This document shows positions 50,873 to 58,648 of a stretch of 64,000 bases of DNA, piece after piece. Position 1 is the stretch's first letter. The number at the start of each line of letters is the position of its first letter. The translations under genes were made by a program, and so were the position numbers. The DNA is from Yinghuangia soli (GTDB lineage: Bacteria > Actinomycetota > Actinomycetes > Streptomycetales > Streptomycetaceae), in contig NZ_JAKFHA010000001.1 in NCBI RefSeq assembly GCF_021502675.1, forward strand, positions 520,855 to 584,854, in the 5' to 3' direction. Under the pieces are notes generated by a model, which was not told where the DNA came from, did no database searches, and saw only the letters and a list, made by a program, of their open reading frames with translations.

Positions 50873-51556
50873 TCACTCCGCCTTGCGCCACTGCTCCATC
50901 TCGGCACCCAGGTCCTGCAGCACGGCGCTGTTGACCGCGTATGCGAACAGCACCTCCTGGATGATCCGCTCCTTCTCCTCGTCGTCCCACGGGCCGTTGT
51001 CCAGGGACGCGCGGTAGCCGGTCTTGAAGGCGTCCAGGTCGCCGACCGCCTCGAAGTTGTAGAACTCGGTGCCTTCGTTGCCCTCGAGGCCGAAGTGACG
51101 GCGCATCAGCTTGGCGATGTGCTGGCCGCCGGACATGTCGCCGAGGTAGCGGGTGTAGTGGTGCGCGACGTAGCCGCCGGGCCAGTCGAAGCACTTCTCC
51201 CGTATGCGGTCGATGTAGCGCTGCGTGGCGGCGTTGGCCGGGTACTTCTCCTGCCAGCCTTCGCCGGCCAGGAAGAGCATGTCGGCTTCCAGCGCGGCCA
51301 TGCGGTCCAGGCTCTCCGGGCAGAACGGTGCCGCGACGGCGTCGTCCCGCATGACCACGGAGGCCTGCTCCAGGACCTCGTACGCCCAGTAGTGCTGGGC
51401 GACCATCGCGGTGTACGCGTCGCGGGTGAGTCCGCCGCGCATCAGGACGTCGAGGAAGCCCTCGCCCTCGGCGCTCTGGTGGCTGCCCCAGGAACGCTTG
51501 CGGATGAGTGCGGAGAACGTTTCTTCGGCGGTCTCTGCGGTTTCGGTCGTGGTCAT
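50873..51556 (-). CDS. hmuO: heme oxygenase (biliverdin-producing, HmuO type)
   Basis: This 227-residue canonical bacterial heme oxygenase opens heme to biliverdin, iron and CO. The proximal histidine is H26 in SWGSHQSAEGE. The distal helix signature GDMSGGQHIAKLM lies near residues 139-151. RKRSWGSHQ and VAHHYTRYLGD fix the family. The ATG at 51556 is chosen for its AAGGGGA site. The gene is divergent from a neocarzinostatin-fold anchored protein, and an IdeR/DmdR1-like iron box lies in the shared spacer, so iron shortage should induce it. Confidence 0.94.
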   Translation of the reverse strand: MTTTETAETAEETFSALIRKRSWGSHQSAEGEGFLDVLMRGGLTRDAYTAMVAQHYWAYEVLEQASVVMRDDAVAAPFCPESLDRMAALEADMLFLAGEGWQEKYPANAATQRYIDRIREKCFDWPGGYVAHHYTRYLGDMSGGQHIAKLMRRHFGLEGNEGTEFYNFEAVGDLDAFKTGYRASLDNGPWDDEEKERIIQEVLFAYAVNSAVLQDLGAEMEQWRKAE

Positions 51557-51663
51557 CGTTTGAGTCCCCTTGGCACGGCCCATGACAGGCCTAGAACGGC
51601 ATCGGTACGACAAGCTGCCGAACCGCAGTGTGTTCGGCTCCGTACGCTGCCGTCAAGAACTTG

Positions 51664-51689
51664 CCGACATCTTGTCGGAACGATGTCGG
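51664..51689. promoter_or_regulatory. inverted repeat in the heme oxygenase leader region
   Basis: CCGACAT (51664-51670) and ATGTCGG (51683-51689) are perfect inverted arms around 12 nt. They lie 108-133 nt upstream of hmuO and may be an operator or a leader hairpin in addition to the iron box. Confidence 0.4.
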
Positions 51690-51750
51690 AGGTGCATTCT
51701 TAGGCCCCAAGGGGTCCGGGGGAAGGCCCCGGCGATGCGCACCATGATGA

Positions 51751-51769
51751 TGAGGGTAGCCTAACCTCC
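51751..51769. promoter_or_regulatory. IdeR/DmdR1-type iron box
   Basis: TGAGGGTAGCCTAACCTCC agrees with the 19-bp DtxR/IdeR consensus (TTAGGTTAGCCTAACCTAA) at 15 positions, including the whole core TAGCCTAACCT. It lies 51 nt before the neocarzinostatin-fold gene and 195 nt before hmuO, so Fe(II)-loaded DmdR1/IdeR should repress at least the rightward gene pair. Confidence 0.85.
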
Positions 51770-51819
51770 GCAACGAACGTACGCCGGTGTACAGGCCGTT
51801 GACCTGGGAGTTAAGCAGC

Positions 51820-52527
51820 GTGACCATCCTTACCCGCCGCACGGCCGGGGCCCTTGCCGTCCTGTCCCTGCTGCTTTCCTGGCTGTTCCTGAGTGCGGGC
51901 AGCGCCCACGCGGTCGGCGTGAGCATCACCGCCTCGACCTCCACCGGCCTGGATCCGGCAGGCCAGACGATCACGGTCACCGGGAAGGGCTTCAATCCCG
52001 GCATCAAGCTGTTCCTGACCGTCTGCGACCCGAGCAAGGGCGCCGGCCGGGCGTGCGATGTGATCAACTTCAAAATGGTGGACACCGATTCCGCCGGCGG
52101 CTTCGTCGCCGAGTACAAGCCGGTCGCCAAGTTCGGCACCACGGACTGCCTGGCCACGCCCTGCGCGCTGCAGACCAGCTGGATGGGCAACGGCAAGGAC
52201 CGCACCCAGGAAGCCACCCTCGCAGTGAACTTCACCGGCGGCGTGCCCGCGTCGCTGCCGACCGCACCGCAGCCGACCGGCGGCCCGAGCGGTGCGCCGT
52301 CCGCCCCCGCGACCGGCGGCGGCTCGTCCGCCGCCGCGACCGGGAACCCGGGCGGTGCGGTGCCCGAGGCCTCCCCGGGCGCGGGCAGCGCCGACAGCAC
52401 CGCGGGCGCCGCGGAGAAGTCCGACGACAGCTCGTCGACCGGCATCGTGATCGGCGTCATCGCCGCCGTCGTGGTGGTGGTCGGTGCGGGCACCTACTTC
52501 TTCGTGCGCCGCCGCAACGCGAACTGA
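51820..52527 (+). CDS. membrane-anchored neocarzinostatin-fold protein in the heme locus
   Basis: This 235-residue protein has a Sec signal (ALAVLSLLLSWLFLSAG, AHA cleavage), one extracellular domain (about 33-150), an Ala/Gly/Pro-rich stalk, then a C-terminal helix GIVIGVIAAVVVVVGAGTYF with RRR after it, giving a cell-surface anchor. The domain aligns by eye with the neocarzinostatin apoprotein family: GLDPAGQTITVTGKGFNPG, a first Cys pair (TVCDP...RACD), and KFGTTDCLATPCALQTSW, where neocarzinostatin has WGTVDCTTAACQVGLSD. That fold carries a ligand in a cleft. Control by an iron box opposite heme oxygenase suggests heme or another iron ligand here (inference). Confidence 0.8.
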   Translation: MTILTRRTAGALAVLSLLLSWLFLSAGSAHAVGVSITASTSTGLDPAGQTITVTGKGFNPGIKLFLTVCDPSKGAGRACDVINFKMVDTDSAGGFVAEYKPVAKFGTTDCLATPCALQTSWMGNGKDRTQEATLAVNFTGGVPASLPTAPQPTGGPSGAPSAPATGGGSSAAATGNPGGAVPEASPGAGSADSTAGAAEKSDDSSSTGIVIGVIAAVVVVVGAGTYFFVRRRNAN

Positions 52528-52560
52528 CGTCACATCAAGTCCCTTCCGGAGGCGCGACCC

Positions 52561-52902
52561 ATGACCACCACCCCCGCTGCACAGGACGCGACGGCCAACC
52601 CGTTCGGCCCGGACGTCGTGGCGGCGATCACCAAGCACATGAACGACGACCACCCCGACGACAACCTGCTCATCGTGCGCGGGCTCGGCGGGCAGAAGGA
52701 CGCCACCGCCGCGACGATGACCGGGCTCGACGGACTCGGCGCGGACTTCACCGCGGTGGTCGAGGGGGCCGGCACCGCGGTGCGCATCCCGTGGGAGCGC
52801 GAACTGACCGAGCGCCGCGAGGTGCGCGTCGAGGTCGTGCGCCTCTACAACGAGGCCTGCGCCGCGCTCGGCATCGAGCCGCGCCAGGAGGGCGAGCACT
52901 GA
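52561..52902 (+). CDS. DUF2470 (HugZ C-terminal-like) protein
   Basis: This 113-residue stand-alone DUF2470 domain is recognisable by ITKHMNDDHPDDNLLIVRGL and the end LYNEACAALGIEP. The domain usually forms the C-terminal part of heme-degrading HugZ/PPOX-type proteins. It follows the neocarzinostatin-fold gene by 33 nt with AGGCG-type spacing and should be co-transcribed under the iron box. Its role is probably in handling heme or heme iron; no PPOX partner is fused to it. Confidence 0.88.
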   Translation: MTTTPAAQDATANPFGPDVVAAITKHMNDDHPDDNLLIVRGLGGQKDATAATMTGLDGLGADFTAVVEGAGTAVRIPWERELTERREVRVEVVRLYNEACAALGIEPRQEGEH

Positions 52903-52919
52903 GCTCCCCCTCGGGGAGC
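52903..52919 (+). terminator. short hairpin after the DUF2470 gene
   Basis: GCTCCCC-CTC-GGGGAGC directly follows the stop codon: a perfect 7-bp stem with a 3-nt loop. It is short, so termination may be shared with the long palindrome at 52999-53030. Confidence 0.55.
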
Positions 52920-52998
52920 CGCAGGGACAGCGGGAGCCACAGGGACCGCGGGGACCGCAGCCGGATCGTTCGGATCCAAATGTAATCCGTGCCACAAT

Positions 52999-53030
52999 CC
53001 GGGCCCGGGAGGAATTCCTCCCGGGCCCGG
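52999..53030. terminator. 32-bp perfect palindrome, probable terminator
   Basis: The two 16-nt halves (52999-53014 and 53015-53030) are exact complements, centred on GGAATTCC and flanked by GGGCCC blocks. As RNA it forms a very stable hairpin. It lies 97 nt after the DUF2470 gene and 169 nt before the MFS gene. The remaining 168 nt to the MFS start show nothing else clear. Confidence 0.7.
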
Positions 53031-53198
53031 TGCGTTGCGCCACGTTGGCGCAGTGCCGGGGCGCAGACCCGGAGCCGTGCCTGCCCGTGCACAGGCAGCA
53101 GTCCCCGCGCGCCCGGCGCGCCGTACTCGGCACGCCCGCACACCCGTCCCGAAGTGTCCGCGGTCCCCGGCCCGCACTGCCCCCAGGAGTCCGCCCAT

Positions 53199-54671
53199 AT
53201 GGCATCCCCAGGCCGATCGTCTTTGCCCGAGCTGAACCAGAAGGTCGTCGTCGGTGCGGTGTTCGTGGCCGCGATGTTCGTGAACATCCTGGACATCACG
53301 ATCATCAACGTCGCACTGCCGGCCATCGGCGAGGACTTCGGGGTGGCCCCCTCGGAGCTGGGCACGGTCGCGGTCGGCTACCTGGTGAGCCTCGCGGTCT
53401 TCATCCCGGCGTCCGGCTGGCTCGGCGACCGGTTCGGCAGCAAGCGGGTCTTCCTGGCCGCACTCGCGATATTCACGGGCGCATCCGCCCTGTGCGGGTT
53501 CGCCCAGAGCCTCGATCAGCTGGTCCTCTTCCGCATCCTGCAGGGTGTCGGCGGCGGCCTGCTGACCCCGGTCGGCATGGCCATGATGTTCCGCGCGTTC
53601 CCGCCCGAGGAGCGCGTGCGCGCCTCGCGCGTGCTGATGGTCCCCACCGCGATCGCCCCCGCGCTCGGCCCGGTCCTCGGCGGCCTGCTGGTCGACAAGG
53701 TCTCGTGGCACTGGGTCTTCTTCATCAACCTGCCGGTCGGCGCGGTCGCCCTCGTCTTCGGCGCGCTGTTCCTCAAGGAGCACCACGAGCCCGGTGCGGG
53801 CCGCTTCGACCTGCCGGGCTTCCTGCTCGCCGGCGTGGGCTTCGCGCTCCTCATGTACGCGCTGAGCGAGGGCCCGGGCAAGGGCTGGGACTCGCCGCTG
53901 ATCATCGGCACCGGCATCGCGGGCGCGGTGCTCCTCGTCGCGATGGTCTGGTACGAGCTGCGCGCCACCGAGCCCATCCTCAAGCTGCGCCTGTTCGGCG
54001 ACCGGCTCTTCGCCAGCACCAACACGGTGTCGCTGCTCGGCTCGGCCGGCTTCCTCGGGCTGCTGTACGTCTACCCGCTGATGGGCCAGCAGGCCTTCGG
54101 CTGGAGTGCGCTCAAGACCGGTCTGCTGACCTTCCCCGAGGCGTTCGGCGTGATGATCACCTCGCAGATCGTGTCCCGCATCTACCCGAAGGTCGGTCCG
54201 CGCCGCCTGATGGCGGTCGGCCTGGCCGGTATCGCCGCGGCCGCGCTGATGCTGAGCTTCACCGACCAGCACACCTCCCCCGCGGTCTTCGTGGCCATCC
54301 TCTTCTTCACCGGCGTCTCGCTGGCCTTCAACATGATCCCGATGCAGGCCGCCGCGTTCGCGAAGACCAAGCCCGAGGACAGCGCCTCGGCGTCCACGCT
54401 GTTCAGCACGCAGCGCCAACTCGGCTCGGCGCTTGGCATCGCGCTGCTGAGCACGGTCATCGCCGCGGTCGGCGCGTTCACCGTGGGCCCGGGCGGGGCG
54501 GTGTCCCCGAACCTGGACGCGTACCGCGCGGCCTTCTACACGGCCGCGGGCATCGCGCTGGTCGGTGCGCTCGCCGCGCTGACCGTCCGCGACAAGGACG
54601 CCGCATCGACGATGCGCAAGCCCGAACCGGTCCCGACCGAGGCCTCCGCATCGGATGCGGTCACCGCCTGA
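53199..54671 (+). CDS. DHA2-type (14-TM) MFS exporter
   Basis: This 490-residue major-facilitator antiporter opens with VNILDITIINVALPAI and has motif A as GWLGDRFGSKRVF. It has about fourteen helices, with the large loop after TM6 (LFLKEHHEPGAGRFDLPGF) typical of EmrB/QacA relatives. The ATG at 53199 has AGGAG nine bases upstream. It lies between the heme locus and a PadR gene with a terminator on each side, so it is probably transcribed alone. The substrate is unknown. Confidence 0.92.
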   Translation: MASPGRSSLPELNQKVVVGAVFVAAMFVNILDITIINVALPAIGEDFGVAPSELGTVAVGYLVSLAVFIPASGWLGDRFGSKRVFLAALAIFTGASALCGFAQSLDQLVLFRILQGVGGGLLTPVGMAMMFRAFPPEERVRASRVLMVPTAIAPALGPVLGGLLVDKVSWHWVFFINLPVGAVALVFGALFLKEHHEPGAGRFDLPGFLLAGVGFALLMYALSEGPGKGWDSPLIIGTGIAGAVLLVAMVWYELRATEPILKLRLFGDRLFASTNTVSLLGSAGFLGLLYVYPLMGQQAFGWSALKTGLLTFPEAFGVMITSQIVSRIYPKVGPRRLMAVGLAGIAAAALMLSFTDQHTSPAVFVAILFFTGVSLAFNMIPMQAAAFAKTKPEDSASASTLFSTQRQLGSALGIALLSTVIAAVGAFTVGPGGAVSPNLDAYRAAFYTAAGIALVGALAALTVRDKDAASTMRKPEPVPTEASASDAVTA

Positions 54672-54683
54672 CCTGCACGAATA

Positions 54684-54723
54684 CCGAAGGGCGGCGCGGC
54701 CACGGGCCGGCGCCGCCCTTCGG
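54684..54723. terminator. hairpin terminator after the MFS gene
   Basis: CCGAAGGGCGGCGC (54684-54697) pairs with 54710-54723 over 14 bp, with a short inner GGCC/GGCC stem. It follows the MFS stop by 13 nt. Confidence 0.85.
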
Positions 54724-54763
54724 CGTATCCGGCCGGGAGCCGCCCCCGAACGGCTGCACACTC

Positions 54764-54799
54764 GGTGTATACACCGGAGGTATACCTCGTGTGTATAGT
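54764..54799 (+). promoter_or_regulatory. PadR promoter with two tandem palindromes
   Basis: GGTGTATACACC (54764-54775) and GAGGTATACCTC (54777-54788) are both perfect palindromes sharing the GTATAC core, 13 bp apart. A -10 box, TATAGT, lies at 54794-54799, only 8 nt before the ATG at 54807, so the mRNA should be leaderless. The palindromes cover the -35 region and are the probable autoregulatory PadR operator. Confidence 0.75.
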
Positions 54800-54806
54800 C
54801 GTCCTC

Positions 54807-55328
54807 ATGATTAGCCACACGCTGCTCGGCCTGCTGGAGTCCGGGCCCCGGCACGGATACGACCTCAAGCGCGCGTTCGACGACCGCTTCGGGAAGAGCA
54901 AGCCGCTGGCGTACGGCCAGGTCTACGCGACGCTGTCCCGGCTGCTGAAGAACGGCCTGGTCGAGGTCGAGGGCATCGAGCACGGCGAGGGGCCGGACCG
55001 CAAGCGGTACGCGATCACCGCGGAGGGCATAACCGACGTCGCGGCGTGGCTGGGCCGCCCGGAGAAGCCCGAGCCGTACCTGCAGAGCACGCTGTTCACC
55101 AAGGTCGTGATCGCACTGCTGACCGGCCGCAGCGCGGGCGACCTGCTGGACACCCAGCGGGCCGAGCACCTGCGCATGATGCGCGAGCTCACCGAGCGCA
55201 AGAAGGGCGGCGACCTCGCCGACCAACTGATCTGCGACCACGCGCTGTTCCACCTGGAGGCGGACCTGCGCTGGCTGGAGCTGACCGAGGCGCGCCTGGA
55301 CCGGCTGAAGGCCGAGGTCGCGCTGTGA
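54807..55328 (+). CDS. PadR-family transcriptional regulator
   Basis: This 173-residue protein has the PadR winged helix at its start (LLGLLESGPRHGYDLKRAFD, then KPLAYGQVYATLSRLLKNGL, with the wing RKRYAITAEG) and a C-terminal dimerisation coil. The ATG at 54807 has no ribosome site but lies 8 nt after the -10 box, pointing to a leaderless mRNA. Its stop overlaps the GTG of the ABC ATPase (GTGA), so it is co-transcribed with the export pair it presumably controls; PadR regulators of such transporters usually respond to the exported drug or peptide. Confidence 0.9.
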   Translation: MISHTLLGLLESGPRHGYDLKRAFDDRFGKSKPLAYGQVYATLSRLLKNGLVEVEGIEHGEGPDRKRYAITAEGITDVAAWLGRPEKPEPYLQSTLFTKVVIALLTGRSAGDLLDTQRAEHLRMMRELTERKKGGDLADQLICDHALFHLEADLRWLELTEARLDRLKAEVAL

Positions 55329-56053
55329 CCGCGGCCCCCGAGGCACGCTCCGCCGCGCCGCATGTCCCGGCGGCGGCCCCGGCGCAGCTGCTGGTCGCGC
55401 GCGGGCTGCGCAAGGCGTACGGCCCGACCCCGGCGTTGGAGGACGCGGCCTTCGAGATAGCCGCCGGCGAGGTCGTCGCGGTGATGGGCCCGTCCGGCTC
55501 CGGCAAGTCCACGCTGCTGCACTGCCTGGCCGGCATCGTGCCCCCGGATGCCGGCGAACTGCGCTACCAGGACCGCGACATGGCCGCCATGTCGGACCGC
55601 GAGCGCAGCGCGCTGCGGCGCCGGGCGTTCGGCTTCGTCTTCCAGTTCGGGCAGTTGGTGCCCGAGCTGACCTGCGGCGAGAACGCCGCCCTGCCGCTGC
55701 GGCTCGGCGGCGTCAAGCGCCGCGAGGCGGCCCGCCGCGCGGCCGAGTGGCTGGACCGGCTGGAAGTCGGGGACGTCGCGGACAAGCGGCCCGGCGAGGT
55801 GTCCGGCGGCCAGGGGCAGCGGGTGGCCGTCGCCCGCGCGCTGGCGGCCGAGCCGCGCATCCTGTTCGCCGACGAACCCACCGGCGCCCTCGACTCGTTC
55901 AACAGCGAGCGCGTGATGACCCTGCTCACCGAGGCGGCCCGGGAGTCCGGCGCCGCGGTGGTGCTGGTCACCCACGACGCCCGGGTCGCCGCGTACTCGG
56001 ACCGCGAAGTCGTCGTGCGCGACGGCCGCACCCGCAGTTGGGCGACGGCGTGA
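55325..56053 (+). CDS. ABC exporter ATPase (LolD/MacB type)
   Basis: This 242-residue ATPase has Walker A GPSGSGKST, signature VSGGQGQRVAVARA, Walker B ILFADEP and switch VLVTHDARVA. The EPTGALDS segment is typical of ATPases paired with FtsX-like permeases. The GTG at 55325 overlaps the PadR stop, and its own stop overlaps the permease GTG (both GTGA), so the three genes are translated as a chain. Confidence 0.92.
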   Translation: MTAAPEARSAAPHVPAAAPAQLLVARGLRKAYGPTPALEDAAFEIAAGEVVAVMGPSGSGKSTLLHCLAGIVPPDAGELRYQDRDMAAMSDRERSALRRRAFGFVFQFGQLVPELTCGENAALPLRLGGVKRREAARRAAEWLDRLEVGDVADKRPGEVSGGQGQRVAVARALAAEPRILFADEPTGALDSFNSERVMTLLTEAARESGAAVVLVTHDARVAAYSDREVVVRDGRTRSWATA

Positions 56054-58515
56054 GCGGGCCGGAGGCGGACGGCACCGGCGGCATGTCCGCGTGGCTGCGC
56101 GACCTCGGGATGGGCGCCCGGTTCGCCGTCACGGGCGGCGCCGGAAGCTGGTTCCGCTCGCTGTTCACCGTCGTCGGCATCGCGCTGGGCACCGGACTCC
56201 TGCTGCTCGCCACCGCCGTGCCGGGTGCCTTGGACGCCCGCGAGGCCCGCGGCGAGGCCCGCGTCGAACGGTCGGTCGCCCCGTACAGCAGCTGGGTCCA
56301 GGGCAAGGTCCTTCCGGTCGACCCGGCCACCGCCGCGGCGGACGCGGCAGCGTCCCGGCCGCGGCCGGACACGCTCCTGGTCGGCAGCGCCGACACCGAG
56401 TTCCGCGGGAACGAGATCCGCGGCCGGCTGCTGCAACCGGACGGTGCCGACGCTCCCCTGCCGCCCGGCCTGAAGGCCTTCCCCGGCCCGGGCGAGATGG
56501 CGGTCTCCCCCGCGCTCGCCGACCTGCTGAGCGCGCCGGGCAGCGAACTGCTGCGCGAGCGGCTGCCGTACAAGACCGTCGCGACGGTCGGCGACAGCGG
56601 TCTCACCGGCCCCGCCGAACTCGTCTTCTACGCGGGCAGCGACAGGCTCACCCTGGACGTGGCCGAGCGCGTCGACGGATTCGGGCGGCCGCACCAGCCC
56701 AGCGAACTGGGCCCGCTGCTCACGCTCCTCGCGGTGACCGTCTTCGTCGTACTGCTCACCCCGGTCCTCGTCTTCGTGGCGGTCGCCTCGCGGTTCGGCG
56801 CCGCCGCCCGCGACCGGCGCATGGCCGCGCTGCGCCTGGTCGGCGCGGACCTGGCCATGACCCGGCGGATCACCACCGGCGAGCTGCTGGCCACCGCGGC
56901 GGCCGGCAGCGTCCTCGGCATCGTCTGCTTCGTGGTCGGCCGGGAGTTCGTGCGCGACGTGGAACTGTGGGACGTCAGCGCGTTCCCCGCCGACGTCACG
57001 CCCTCGCCCGGCCTCGGGCTGCTGGTGGTGCTGGGCATCCCGGCCGCCGCGGTGGCCGCGGGCCTGATGGCGCTGCGCGGCGTCACCGTCGAACCGCTCG
57101 GCGTCGTACGCCGCGCCGAACCGCCACAAGGGCGCTGGTGGCTGCGGCTGGTGCCGGCCCTGCTCGGGCTGGTGCTGCTCCTCCCGATGCTGCGCGGCCC
57201 GGAAGAGCCGACCGAGTCGGTCAACATCTACGTGCTGTCCGCGGGCATCGCGCTGCTCCTGCTCGGGCTGACCGCGCTGATCCCCGGCCTGGTGCGGTTC
57301 GCCACCGCCCGGCTCGGCGGCGGCCCGGTCGCGTGGCTGCTCGGCGTGCGGCGGCTCGGCTCGGGCAACGCGGCGTCGGTCCGCGTCGTCAACGGCATCG
57401 CGGTGGCGGTCGCCGGGGCGATCGCGGTGCAGATGCTGCTGACCGGCATGGAGTCGACGTTCACCCAGGCCACCGGGCAGCGCCCGGACCTGGCCGACAT
57501 GCGGGTGACCGTGCAGGCCGGACCGGAGAGCGTCGAAAAGCTGGCCGCCGTCGCCGCAGCGCCCGGCGTCGAGAGTGTCGTGGCGTTCTCGGAGAGCGCG
57601 GCCACCGACGGAACCTCCGAAAAGCTCCAGCACGTCGCGGTCGCCGACTGCGCGGCCATGTTCGTACTCGCGGGGATCGCGGACTGCCGTCCCGGGGACG
57701 TCTTCTCGGTGAGCTTCGCGCCCCGGCCGCCGAGGGGTGCGGAACCCGATGGGTACGGCGTTCCGGGGTCGCCCGCGCTGCCCGGGAGCGATGCGGCGGC
57801 GGGGGCGGACGGCGGGTTCGCACCCGGCACGGCGGTCCGGCTCACCCTGCCCGGTACGGAGAACGAGACCGTGCCGTGGACCGTCCCGGCGACGGTGCGC
57901 AGGACCCAGCTCGCGCAGGATGTCGCACCGCTCGGCGGCTCGGGGCTGTACATCACCCCCGAGGCGCTGGCCGGCAGCGGCTACCGGGCGATGGCCGCGG
58001 CGGCGTACGTCCGGCTCGTCCCCGGGTATCAGGACTCCGCCGAGCAGGTGCGTACCGCGGTCGCCAAGATCGATCCGACCGCGAATGCGCACGCGCTGGC
58101 CGAGCGCAGCCAGGTCCGGAAGTACACCAACATCAAGCGCGGGCTGTTCATCGGCGCGGTGGTCACGCTGCTGCTCATCGCGGTGAGCATGCTGGTCGCC
58201 ATGCTGGAGCAACTGCGCGAGCAGCGTCGCCCGCTCGCCGCCCTGGCGGCGATCGGCACACCGCACCGCACGCTGGCGCTGTCGGTGCTGGCGCAGGCCG
58301 CGATCCCGGTCCTGGCCGGCCTGGCACTGGCCGTGGCCGGCGGCGTCGGACTCGGGACGGTCCTGCTCGGCGTCGCGGCCCACCCGGTGGCGGTCGACTG
58401 GTCGTACGTCGCGACCGTGGCCGGCCTGGGCGCGGCAGCGGTGTTCACCGTCGCACTGCTGGGCCTGCCGCCGCTGTGGCGGCTGGTCAAACCGGAGAAC
58501 TTGCGCACCGAGTAA
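56050..58515 (+). CDS. FtsX/MacB-like ABC permease
   Basis: This 821-residue permease has a first helix near residues 30-55, a large extracytoplasmic loop, a block of helices at about 225-420, a second extracytoplasmic loop and a final block near 700-815. This is the duplicated FtsX layout used by mechanotransmission exporters of antimicrobial peptides, lipids or lipoproteins. QLREQRRPLAALAAIGTPHRT is the cytoplasmic coupling-type segment. It forms the membrane part of the PadR-controlled exporter. The substrate is unknown; self-resistance or envelope function is a guess. Confidence 0.88.
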   Translation: MSGPEADGTGGMSAWLRDLGMGARFAVTGGAGSWFRSLFTVVGIALGTGLLLLATAVPGALDAREARGEARVERSVAPYSSWVQGKVLPVDPATAAADAAASRPRPDTLLVGSADTEFRGNEIRGRLLQPDGADAPLPPGLKAFPGPGEMAVSPALADLLSAPGSELLRERLPYKTVATVGDSGLTGPAELVFYAGSDRLTLDVAERVDGFGRPHQPSELGPLLTLLAVTVFVVLLTPVLVFVAVASRFGAAARDRRMAALRLVGADLAMTRRITTGELLATAAAGSVLGIVCFVVGREFVRDVELWDVSAFPADVTPSPGLGLLVVLGIPAAAVAAGLMALRGVTVEPLGVVRRAEPPQGRWWLRLVPALLGLVLLLPMLRGPEEPTESVNIYVLSAGIALLLLGLTALIPGLVRFATARLGGGPVAWLLGVRRLGSGNAASVRVVNGIAVAVAGAIAVQMLLTGMESTFTQATGQRPDLADMRVTVQAGPESVEKLAAVAAAPGVESVVAFSESAATDGTSEKLQHVAVADCAAMFVLAGIADCRPGDVFSVSFAPRPPRGAEPDGYGVPGSPALPGSDAAAGADGGFAPGTAVRLTLPGTENETVPWTVPATVRRTQLAQDVAPLGGSGLYITPEALAGSGYRAMAAAAYVRLVPGYQDSAEQVRTAVAKIDPTANAHALAERSQVRKYTNIKRGLFIGAVVTLLLIAVSMLVAMLEQLREQRRPLAALAAIGTPHRTLALSVLAQAAIPVLAGLALAVAGGVGLGTVLLGVAAHPVAVDWSYVATVAGLGAAAVFTVALLGLPPLWRLVKPENLRTE

Positions 58516-58648
58516 CGCGCCTCTGTCCGTCACTTCTGTCCCCCTCACTGCAGTCCGTTGCGCCGGGCCCGGCCCGCCGCAGCGCGATCCGCCATGCCCG
58601 CACGCCCCGACCCCGGGGCCGGGCCTTGCCGAAAGGAACAGGCAAGCC

